Translations under genes and position numbers: made by a program | In this document: positions 8,042 to 15,032 of the stretch, piece by piece | Layout: every line of letters starts with the position of its first letter | Position numbering within the stretch: position 1 is the first letter of the stretch | The notes under the pieces: model-generated | The model's database searches: none | The model's input: only the letters and a program-made list of their open reading frames with translations | Told to the model about the DNA's origin: nothing | Assembly: GCA_029263945.1 (NCBI GenBank) | Contig: JARIDM010000143.1 | Span: 1 to 15,614, forward strand | Source: Sporosarcina sp. | GTDB lineage: Bacteria > Bacillota > Bacilli > Bacillales_A > Planococcaceae | DNA length: 15,614 nucleotides | Direction of reading: 5' to 3'

Positions 8042-8081
8042 TTATAACACTTCTTGTATTAAAATACATGAAGTGTTATAA
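8042..8081. repeat. 40-base near-perfect palindrome, candidate operator
   Basis: TTATAACACTTC (8042-8053) and GAAGTGTTATAA (8070-8081) are exact inverted copies. After one T/T mismatch (8054/8069) the symmetry resumes for six more pairs (8055-8060 with 8063-8068), leaving a two-base centre. There is no clean T run after it, so it is a poor terminator. It overlaps the promoter of the following gene, which suits an operator for a dimeric or tetrameric repressor. Confidence 0.75.
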
Positions 8082-8082
8082 T
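8054..8082 (+). promoter_or_regulatory. Predicted sigma-A promoter for the cyclic-2,3-DPG-synthetase-like gene
   Basis: A consensus -10 box TATAAT (8077-8082) lies 17 bases after a partial -35 box TTGTAT (8054-8059). The -35 falls near the centre of the palindrome and the -10 lies mostly in its right arm, so a bound repressor would cover the promoter. Transcription would start near 8089, about 30 bases before the ATG. Confidence 0.65.
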
Positions 8083-8118
8083 TATGAAATTAACCGCAAC
8101 CATTAGGAGGACACACGT

Positions 8119-9459
8119 ATGAAAACAAAAAATATCATTATTATCGGCGCTGCAGGAAGAGATTTTCACAACTTTAATACTTATTACCGAGAAGATGAGG
8201 CGTGTCGCGTTGTTGCGTTCACCGCGACACAAATCCCTGATATAGATGGACGAAAATACCCGACAGAATTAGCAGGAGATTTATACCCGGATGGCATTCC
8301 GATTTATGCACAAGATCAATTGACTACGTTAATTGACGAGCTAGATGTGGAAGAATGTGTCTTGTCCTATAGTGATATAAAGTATGATGACGTTATGAAT
8401 TTAAGTGCATTGGTGAACGCCGCTGGTGCTAACTTTACACTACTCGGCTCAAAGCAAACGATGATTAAGAGCAATAAGCCAGTTATTTCAGTTTGTGCGG
8501 TTCGAACTGGCACAGGCAAAAGCCAAACATCTCGTAAAATTATCGAAACACTACTTGAATATGATATAAAAGTGGTTGCTGTGAGACACCCCATGCCCTA
8601 TGGCGATTTGAACGCGCAGCGTGTGCAACGTTTTGCAACGGTTGAAGATTTGAAAAAGCATGAGTGTACGATTGAAGAGATGGAAGAATATGAACCACAT
8701 GTCATTCGCGGCAACATTATTTATGCAGGTGTGGATTATGCAGATATTCTAGCGGCTGCTGAAAATGATCCCGACGGTTGTGACGTGATTTTATGGGACG
8801 GTGGCAACAATGACTTTTCTTTCTATGAACCTGATTTAGCGATTAATGTGCTCGATCCACACCGCCCAGGCCATGAATTACAATACTATCCAGGGGAAGT
8901 TTGTCTCAGAACTGCAGACGTCAATATTATTAATAAAATTGACAGTGCACCTGCAGAAGCGATAGAGATCGTTGAAAACAACATTAAAAAGGTCAGCCCA
9001 AATAGTAAGATTATTAAAGCGGAGTCGACCATCACAGTGGATGATCCTGACAGCATTATCGGGAAACGTGTGTTAATTGTTGAAGATGGTCCGACACTGA
9101 CACACGGAGAAATGAAAATCGGCGCTGGTTCCGTCGCGGCAGAGCGTTTAGGCGCGAAGGCAATCATTGATGCCCGTCCGTATGCGGTGGGATCGTTGGT
9201 CGATACATTTGAAAAGTACCCACATATTACAAATGTACTCCCAGCGATGGGGTACGGTGCGGAACAACTGAAAGACCTTGAAGCGACGATTAATGCTACA
9301 GATTGTGATGCGGTCATTATTGGCACACCGATGGACTTAACGCGTATTATTTCGATTAATAAACCGACGACGCGTGTTCATTACGAATTAAATGAAATTG
9401 GTACCCCGAATTTACATGAGGTATTAAAAGACTTCATTGCAGAACATCAACTTGTATAA
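8119..9459 (+). CDS. Predicted P-loop GTPase, cyclic 2,3-diphosphoglycerate synthetase-like (COG2403 type)
   Basis: A 446-residue cytoplasmic protein. It has an N-terminal Rossmann-like segment (IIIIGAAGRDFHNFN, residues 5-19), a P-loop VRTGTGKS at 128-135 with Lys134, a conserved WDGGNND at 226-232, and an NKID motif at 272-275 resembling the GTPase G4 motif. The P-loop starts with Val rather than the usual Gly/Ala. To my recollection this family includes the archaeal enzyme that closes 2,3-diphosphoglycerate into the cyclic form, a thermoprotectant in some methanogens. The role in bacteria is not established, and the gene may act on another substrate. AGGAGG sits eight bases before the ATG. 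It is a single-gene unit between a palindromic promoter and a strong terminator. The family call rests on recognition of the overall sequence; the function is tentative. Confidence 0.75.
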   Translation: MKTKNIIIIGAAGRDFHNFNTYYREDEACRVVAFTATQIPDIDGRKYPTELAGDLYPDGIPIYAQDQLTTLIDELDVEECVLSYSDIKYDDVMNLSALVNAAGANFTLLGSKQTMIKSNKPVISVCAVRTGTGKSQTSRKIIETLLEYDIKVVAVRHPMPYGDLNAQRVQRFATVEDLKKHECTIEEMEEYEPHVIRGNIIYAGVDYADILAAAENDPDGCDVILWDGGNNDFSFYEPDLAINVLDPHRPGHELQYYPGEVCLRTADVNIINKIDSAPAEAIEIVENNIKKVSPNSKIIKAESTITVDDPDSIIGKRVLIVEDGPTLTHGEMKIGAGSVAAERLGAKAIIDARPYAVGSLVDTFEKYPHITNVLPAMGYGAEQLKDLEATINATDCDAVIIGTPMDLTRIISINKPTTRVHYELNEIGTPNLHEVLKDFIAEHQLV

Positions 9460-9464
9460 TACTT

Positions 9465-9497
9465 AAAAAAGCGATTGCCCTGTGCAGTCGCTTTTTT
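9465..9497 (+). terminator. Rho-independent terminator after the GTPase-like gene
   Basis: AAAAAAGCGATTGC (9465-9478) pairs with GCAGTCGCTTTTTT (9484-9497) over 14 bp with one G-U pair and a five-base loop. The A and T runs on both sides would also allow termination from the other strand. Confidence 0.95.
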
Positions 9498-9579
9498 AGA
9501 TGAGACTCAGTATCGAAAAAAACGCTGATGTCGGTATAAGATAAATCATATATACAGGGTATTGTATAAAAATGATGAG

Positions 9580-9609
9580 TTGACAGTTAGAAGAATGTGT
9601 TGTTATGAT
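9580..9609 (+). promoter_or_regulatory. Sigma-A promoter of the rbs operon
   Basis: A perfect -35 box TTGACA (9580-9585) is followed after 18 bases by the -10 box TATGAT (9604-9609). The predicted transcription start near 9616 falls inside the operator/cre palindrome. Confidence 0.85.
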
Positions 9610-9612
9610 GTG

Positions 9613-9630
9613 TGTGTAACCGATTACACA
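9613..9630. promoter_or_regulatory. Operator palindrome of the rbs operon, matching the cre consensus
   Basis: TGTGTAACCGATTACACA has perfect 7-base arms around CCGA. Its core 9615-9628 fits every position of the cre consensus TGWAANCGNTNWCA bound by CcpA. LacI-family RbsR repressors recognise similar CG-centred palindromes. Lying just after the -10 box and over the transcription start, it would block initiation. It may serve autorepression by RbsR, catabolite repression by CcpA, or both. Confidence 0.85.
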
Positions 9631-9651
9631 TTGAAAGAGACGGGGGATTAA

Positions 9652-10635
9652 ATGGCGAATATTCGTGATGTTGCAAAACATGCTGGTGTATCTGTCGCAA
9701 CGGTTTCACGTTATATAAATAGAAAAGGCTATGTCAGCAAAGAGGCAAAAGAAGTAATTGAACAATCCATCGCTGTGTTAAAGTATAAACCTAATTTAGT
9801 CGCACGTTCCTTAAGTAAAAAGCAAGCAAAGTTTATCGGCTTAATTGTTCCTGACATCATGAACCCTTTTTTTCCTGAGCTTGCTCGGGCAGTTGAAGAT
9901 GTCTCCTTAACGTATGGATACACAGTTGTCTTATGTAATTCGGATCGAAATACTGAGAAGGAAATACACTATATAGAAACACTAAAACAAAAGTATGTCG
10001 CGGGATTTATTGTGACAACGAATCATTTAGACGCGCAACACTATACAAACTTGGAATTGCCAGTAGTGGCTTTAGACCGCACGATTCATCCATCTATTCC
10101 AACAGTATCCTCTAATAATAAAGAAGGGTCTTATCTTGGCACTACGCATTTAATTGAACAAGGGTGTAGACATATTCTTTGTTTGCGAGGACCTAAAGGA
10201 GTTGGACCAGCGGATGATCGACTCGCGGGATTTTTGGAGGCAGTAGAAGGAAAAGAAATTCAAGTGCATGTCATTGACTGCCCTTTTGAGTACAACCAAG
10301 CTGAACAAATTTCTAAACAAACACTGTTAACCTATCCAAGTATTGATGGGATATTTGCGAGTAGTGACCTTTCAGCAGCTGGCGCTTTGAAGGCAGCGCA
10401 TTCGTTAGGAATAGATGTACCAGGTGAACTTCAAATTGTAGGATTTGACGGCATTAGCCTAGGGGAAATGATGACACCCGGTTTAACGACAGTGGCTCAA
10501 GATATATACAAAATGGGGGCGATTGCAACGCGTGTGCTCATTAAGTTAATAGAGAACTTACCCATCGAACATAAAGAAATTCAAGTTCCAGTCACGTTAG
10601 TTCAACGTGGCACAACGAGGAGTGTGGAGAAATGA
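9652..10635 (+). CDS. rbsR: Ribose operon repressor, LacI family
   Basis: A 327-residue LacI/GalR-family repressor. The N-terminal helix-turn-helix (IRDVAKHAGVSVATVSRYIN, residues 3-22) and hinge region (KPNLVARSLSKK) precede a periplasmic-binding-protein-like ligand domain, with FIGLIVPDIMNPFFPELARA near its start and IDGIFASSDLSAAGAL and IVGFDG further on. The length is normal for the family. It is the first gene of the ribose operon and ends in an ATGA overlap with ribokinase, so it is expected to repress itself and the genes after it until ribose or a derivative is present. A palindromic operator overlaps the transcription start just upstream. The assignment rests on the family plus the operon; the exact effector is not visible in the sequence. 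Confidence 0.93.
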   Translation: MANIRDVAKHAGVSVATVSRYINRKGYVSKEAKEVIEQSIAVLKYKPNLVARSLSKKQAKFIGLIVPDIMNPFFPELARAVEDVSLTYGYTVVLCNSDRNTEKEIHYIETLKQKYVAGFIVTTNHLDAQHYTNLELPVVALDRTIHPSIPTVSSNNKEGSYLGTTHLIEQGCRHILCLRGPKGVGPADDRLAGFLEAVEGKEIQVHVIDCPFEYNQAEQISKQTLLTYPSIDGIFASSDLSAAGALKAAHSLGIDVPGELQIVGFDGISLGEMMTPGLTTVAQDIYKMGAIATRVLIKLIENLPIEHKEIQVPVTLVQRGTTRSVEK

Positions 10636-11519
10636 TTACAGTTATTGGCAGTATTAATATGGATTTAGTCGTGCAAACAGATGACTTTCCGCAGCAAGGC
10701 GAGACGACATTGGGTGAATTGTTCACGACTGTACCAGGTGGCAAAGGAGCCAATCAGGCGGTCGCTGCTTCACGATTAGGTGCTAATGTTCAAATGGTTG
10801 GAAATATAGGCAGTGATGCGTTTGGTCAAGAATTATTAAAGAATTTAGCAGTAAACGAAGTAGAGATAGGTGGTGTAAAGGAAAGTGTCGGGAGCGTTTC
10901 TGGTATCGCAAATATACTGTTATCAGGTCAAGATAATCGAATTATCGTTGTGCCAGGTGCTAATTATGCGTTAACCCCGTCTCGTATCGATGAAGTAAAA
11001 TCGTTAATTGCTTTAAGTAAACTCGTTGTCTTGCAAATGGAGATCCCTGTAAAAACAATAGAATATGTCTTACAAGTGTGTGAGGAATTAGCGATTCCAG
11101 TACTTTTAAATCCCGCACCAGCTAGCGGTTTTGATCAGCAGTTTATGTCGAAAGTTGCTTATCTAACGCCCAATGAAACAGAGTGTGCGAAAATTTTCGG
11201 CTCGAATATGGAGAGGGCATTAGAGGCGCATCCAAATCAATTGATTGTGACGTTGGGGAGTGCAGGCGCACGTTATTTTGATGGAGAGAAACATGTAATT
11301 GTCAAAGGCTTTAAAACGAAAGCAATTGATACGACAGGCGCTGGCGACACATTTAACGGTGCATTGGCCTATGGAATTGTTGAAGGGTTTACTTTACATG
11401 AAGCTGTTGAATTTGCAAATGCAGCGGGTTCTTTAGCTGTTGAAAAGTTTGGAGCGCAAAATGGTATGCCGTCATGTAAAGAAGTTCAGGAACGATTACG
11501 TGATAAACGTTTCAAGTAA
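10632..11519 (+). CDS. rbsK: Ribokinase
   Basis: A 295-residue PfkB-family sugar kinase that converts ribose and ATP to ribose 5-phosphate in the cytoplasm. The N-terminal signature VPGGKGANQAVAASRLGA binds ribose. The C-terminal signature DTTGAGDTFNGALA contains the catalytic base Asp239 and the anion-hole glycines. The start ATG overlaps the rbsR stop by four bases (ATGA), indicating translational coupling. A ribose importer follows 25 bases later, which fixes ribose as the likely substrate. Bacillus operons have rbsD right after rbsK; here rbsA follows directly. Confidence 0.95.
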   Translation: MITVIGSINMDLVVQTDDFPQQGETTLGELFTTVPGGKGANQAVAASRLGANVQMVGNIGSDAFGQELLKNLAVNEVEIGGVKESVGSVSGIANILLSGQDNRIIVVPGANYALTPSRIDEVKSLIALSKLVVLQMEIPVKTIEYVLQVCEELAIPVLLNPAPASGFDQQFMSKVAYLTPNETECAKIFGSNMERALEAHPNQLIVTLGSAGARYFDGEKHVIVKGFKTKAIDTTGAGDTFNGALAYGIVEGFTLHEAVEFANAAGSLAVEKFGAQNGMPSCKEVQERLRDKRFK

Positions 11520-11544
11520 AGCGACAAGAAAGTAGGTAGAGCTA

Positions 11545-13041
11545 ATGATTGAAATGAAAGGAATTATGAAAGCGTTCTCAGGAAATGTCGTCTTAGATCA
11601 TGTTGAATTCTCTTTACAAAAAGGCGAAATTCATGCCTTGATGGGTGAAAATGGTGCAGGAAAATCAACGCTGATGAAAGTTCTGACTGGCATTCATGCG
11701 CGTGATGCTGGCGAGATAATCGTTCGAGGGGAATCTGTAGATTACAAAAGTCCAAAAGAGTCCGAACGAGCTGGTATCGCGGTCATACACCAAGAATTGA
11801 ATATTTTACCTCACCTATCAATTGCTGAGAACTTGTTTTTAGGAAAAGAGAAAACGTTTGGAAAAAGTGGCATTATGAGAACAAAAACGATGAATATTGA
11901 AGCAGGAAAAATATTGCAGAAACTTGACTTACATGAAGATGTTCGGCTAGCGGCTGGCAGTTTATCAGTGGGGAAGCAACAAATCATAGAAATTGCAAAA
12001 GCAATCTCATCTAATGCAGATGTCATTATTATGGATGAGCCAACCGCAGCGCTCACAGACCGTGAAATCGACTCACTGTTTACAACGATTCGATCATTGC
12101 AGGAAACAGGTGTTTCGTTTGTATATATATCACATCGAATGGAAGAAATTTTTTCGATTTGTGACCGAATTACAATTTTACGTGACGGCCAGTATGTGGG
12201 AACGAAGCTGATCAAAGAAACCAATTTTGACGAGGTTGTTCAAATGATGGTTGGTCGAGAATTAGGTGAACGGTTTCCTGAACGTCAAGCGAAGATTGGA
12301 GAGGTTAAATTTATAGCGAAAAATTTATCAAGAGCAGGTCTTTTTCAAGACATTTCTTTTGAATTGCGAAAAGGTGAAATTCTCGCGATTGCAGGTTTGA
12401 TGGGTGCTGGAAGAACTGAAGTGGTTCAGTCATTGTTTGGCGCCCAGAAGTTAACTTCGGGTGAAATTTTAATAGATGGAGAGACTGTCAAAGTTAAGAA
12501 TCCAATTCAAGGGAAAAAGCTAGGGATAGGGTATGTGACAGAAGACCGAAAGTCAGAGGGGCTCATCGTCGACTTTTCTGTTCAAGACAATCTTTGTTTG
12601 TCGAATTTTAATAAAGTCGCAAGTAAGGGCATCGTTAAAGCACGAGCAGAAAATAATTTATACAATACAATGGTGAACCGATTAGGCATTCGTTTATCTG
12701 GGCCAAAGCAAACAGTAAAATCACTGAGTGGAGGAAATCAACAAAAAGTTGTGATTGGCAAGTGGTTAGGCATTGAACCAGAAATCCTCATCTTAGACGA
12801 ACCGACACGGGGAGTGGACGTTGGCGCTAAAAAAGAAATTTATTCAATTATCAACGAACTCGCTGAAAAAGGGGTAGCGATTTTGATGGTTTCCTCGGAG
12901 TTGCCAGAAGTGATTGGTATGGCAGATCGGGTACTCGTCATGTATGAAGGAAATCTAATGGCAGAGTTATCAAAAGAAGAGATGACACAAGAAATCATTA
13001 TGCATTATGCAACGGGAGGCGACAAAATTGTTAAAGTCTAG
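11545..13041 (+). CDS. rbsA: Ribose ABC transporter, duplicated ATP-binding protein
   Basis: A 498-residue sugar importer ATPase with two fused nucleotide-binding domains, of the usual length for RbsA. The first domain has Walker A GENGAGKST (34-42, Lys40), signature LSVGKQQ (140-146) and Walker B IIMDEP ending with Asp164-Glu165. The second has a degenerate Walker A, GLMGAGRT (284-291), with Arg290 in place of lysine. Its signature is LSGGNQQ (394-400) and its Walker B is ILDEPTRG (Asp418-Glu419). The degenerate second site is typical of this carbohydrate-uptake family, where the halves are unequal. The protein works at the inner membrane face with RbsC. Its 3' end overlaps the rbsC start. 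Confidence 0.95.
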   Translation: MIEMKGIMKAFSGNVVLDHVEFSLQKGEIHALMGENGAGKSTLMKVLTGIHARDAGEIIVRGESVDYKSPKESERAGIAVIHQELNILPHLSIAENLFLGKEKTFGKSGIMRTKTMNIEAGKILQKLDLHEDVRLAAGSLSVGKQQIIEIAKAISSNADVIIMDEPTAALTDREIDSLFTTIRSLQETGVSFVYISHRMEEIFSICDRITILRDGQYVGTKLIKETNFDEVVQMMVGRELGERFPERQAKIGEVKFIAKNLSRAGLFQDISFELRKGEILAIAGLMGAGRTEVVQSLFGAQKLTSGEILIDGETVKVKNPIQGKKLGIGYVTEDRKSEGLIVDFSVQDNLCLSNFNKVASKGIVKARAENNLYNTMVNRLGIRLSGPKQTVKSLSGGNQQKVVIGKWLGIEPEILILDEPTRGVDVGAKKEIYSIINELAEKGVAILMVSSELPEVIGMADRVLVMYEGNLMAELSKEEMTQEIIMHYATGGDKIVKV

Positions 13042-13969
13042 TACACAATCATTTATGCAAAAAATCGGCCCGTTTATCGGTCTGTTATTAATCGTTGCTG
13101 TTATTTCAATTATGAGCCCTAATTTTCTTACACTACATAACTTACTAAACGTTTTAAGACAAGTATCTATTAATGCATTGATTGCGTTCGGTATGACATT
13201 CGTAATATTGACGGGTGGGATTGATCTTTCTGTGGGGTCAATATTAGCACTCACTGGTGCTGTAACTGCTAGTTTTATGGCTGGGGGAATGGATCCTCTA
13301 CTAGCAATGTTTCTCGGTCTTCTACTTGGCGCAATCTTAGGTGCGATTAATGGGATTATTATTGCAAAAGGTCATGTGGCTCCTTTTATTGCAACATTGG
13401 CTACGATGACCATTTATAGAGGATTGACCCTCGTTTATACAGAAGGTAAACCGATTTCAGGTCTAGGCGATTCATTATCATTTCAATTATTAGGGAAAGG
13501 GTATCTTTTGGGGATTCCAGTTCCAGTTGTGACGATGATTTTTGCATTTGCTGTATTATATTTCATATTGAAGAAAACAACTTTCGGTCGTCGTGTTTAT
13601 GCAGTGGGCGGAAATGAAGAGGCGGCGCGATTATCGGGTATTAGTGTAGACCGTATTAAAATTTATGTATATTCCCTTACAGGTGCATTAGCGGCGCTTG
13701 CAGCGCTCATTTTAACATCGAGATTGAATTCGGCTCAGCCCACAGCGGGTAGTATGTTTGAGTTAGATGCGATTGCCGCCGTTGTACTTGGTGGTACAAG
13801 CTTAACAGGTGGGCGCGGATGGATTGTTGGCACTGTGATCGGTGCGCTCATCATTGGGGTTTTAAATAATGGCTTAAACTTAATTGGTGTCTCGTCATTC
13901 TTTCAACAAGTGGTTAAAGGTGCGGTTATTTTGATTGCTGTACTATTAGATCGAAAAAAAGAAGCATAA
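13028..13969 (+). CDS. rbsC: Ribose ABC transporter permease
   Basis: A 313-residue membrane permease of the RbsC/AraH/BPD_transp_2 family with about eight to ten hydrophobic helices. It forms the channel through which RbsB-delivered ribose passes. Family marks are NALIAFGMTFVILTGGIDLSVGS and the cytoplasmic loop AVGGNEEAARLSGISV that contacts RbsA. An in-frame ATG at 13007 lacks a well-placed ribosome binding site. GGGAGG at 13014-13019 lies eight bases before a TTG at 13028, so TTG is preferred; the longer form would add seven residues. The gene overlaps rbsA by 14 bases, which suggests coupled synthesis of the two transporter parts. Confidence 0.92.
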   Translation: MLKSSTQSFMQKIGPFIGLLLIVAVISIMSPNFLTLHNLLNVLRQVSINALIAFGMTFVILTGGIDLSVGSILALTGAVTASFMAGGMDPLLAMFLGLLLGAILGAINGIIIAKGHVAPFIATLATMTIYRGLTLVYTEGKPISGLGDSLSFQLLGKGYLLGIPVPVVTMIFAFAVLYFILKKTTFGRRVYAVGGNEEAARLSGISVDRIKIYVYSLTGALAALAALILTSRLNSAQPTAGSMFELDAIAAVVLGGTSLTGGRGWIVGTVIGALIIGVLNNGLNLIGVSSFFQQVVKGAVILIAVLLDRKKEA

Positions 13970-13981
13970 GGAGAGATTAGC

Positions 13982-14890
13982 ATGAAGAAAATTATAGTGA
14001 TACTAGGGATGGTACTTTTACTCACTGCTTGTTCATTAGATGCGCCAGGAACGAAGAAGAGTAGTCAAGAAAAAGACAATGAAAATAACCAAAATATAGG
14101 ATTTTCTATTTCGACTTTAAATAATCCGTTTTTTGTAACGTTAAGTGAAGGTGCAAAAGAGAAAGCAAAAGCGTTAGGTGCGACCCTGACTGTAATTGAT
14201 GCACAAGATGATGCAGCAAAACAAGCAAGTGATGTAGAGGATTTAATTCAACAAGGTGTCGATTTAATATTAATTAACCCAACAGATTCAGCGGCTGTTG
14301 CAGCGGCTGTTGAATCAGCAAATAATGCAGGAATTCCTGTGATTACAGTAGACCGTCATGCAGATAGTGGAGAAGTCCTTTCGCATATTGCTTCAGACAA
14401 TGTAGGTGGTGGCGAATTAGCTGGTGACTATTTATTGGAAATTGTCGGGGAAGGTGCCCAAGTTGTGGAGTTAGAAGGTATATCAGGGTCATCAGCAGCA
14501 CGTGATCGAGGTGAAGGCTTCAATAAAGTTGCAGCAGATAAGTTGGCTATTATTGCCAAACAAACTGCAAATTTTAACCGCGCAGAAGGATTGACAGTTA
14601 TGGAAAATATTCTGCAAGGGAATCCAGATGTCAAAGGTGTGTTTGCACATAATGATGAAATGGCACTTGGTGCACTTGAAGCGGTAGAAGTTTCTGGGAA
14701 AGATATTGTTGTCATAGGGTTTGATGCGACTGAAGATGCTGTAAAAGCGGTTGAAAATGGTAGGTTAGCGGGTACCGTTGCACAAAAGCCAGAACTTATT
14801 GGTGAAATAGCTATTGAGACAGCGGTCAAAGCGCTAAAGGGTGAATCTGTTGAGGCATCTATACGTGTTGAGTTGGCATTGATAAAATAA
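13982..14890 (+). CDS. rbsB: Ribose-binding lipoprotein of the ABC transporter
   Basis: A 302-residue substrate-binding protein. A lysine-rich start and hydrophobic stretch end in the lipobox LTAC with Cys17, so the mature protein is lipid-anchored outside the membrane. A flexible linker rich in Lys, Glu, Asp and Asn follows. The type I periplasmic-binding fold begins at IGFSISTLNNPFFVTLSEGA, and later come the DLILINPTDSAAV, GVFAHNDEMALGALEA and VVIGFDAT segments typical of RbsB. AAGGAG lies eight bases before the ATG, with 12 bases between it and rbsC. It is the last gene of the operon. Whether it also binds related sugars cannot be judged here. Confidence 0.94.
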   Translation: MKKIIVILGMVLLLTACSLDAPGTKKSSQEKDNENNQNIGFSISTLNNPFFVTLSEGAKEKAKALGATLTVIDAQDDAAKQASDVEDLIQQGVDLILINPTDSAAVAAAVESANNAGIPVITVDRHADSGEVLSHIASDNVGGGELAGDYLLEIVGEGAQVVELEGISGSSAARDRGEGFNKVAADKLAIIAKQTANFNRAEGLTVMENILQGNPDVKGVFAHNDEMALGALEAVEVSGKDIVVIGFDATEDAVKAVENGRLAGTVAQKPELIGEIAIETAVKALKGESVEASIRVELALIK

Positions 14891-15032
14891 TTCTCCCTTT
14901 GTAAAAAATACAGGTGACATTCAAGATGCAAACGTTAAAATCAGATCAAAGTAGTATAAAATAAGCGCAATTGAGTTAACCTAACCAACACTGGGCAAAA
15001 TCTAACTGTCAGTTTGGGAAGGAAGATTGTAA

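Noticed and set aside
8076..8090. PerR-box-like TTATAATTATGAAAT overlapping the -10 box
   Set aside because: The first half matches but the second half has only about four of seven positions; AT-rich promoter sequence explains it.
14934..14960. Possible promoter (GTTAAA with TATAAA or TAGTAT) ahead of the DUF421 gene
   Set aside because: The -10-like TATAAA is fair but no acceptable -35 stands at 16-18 bases; a sigma-B reading has only partial matches. Not strong enough to annotate.
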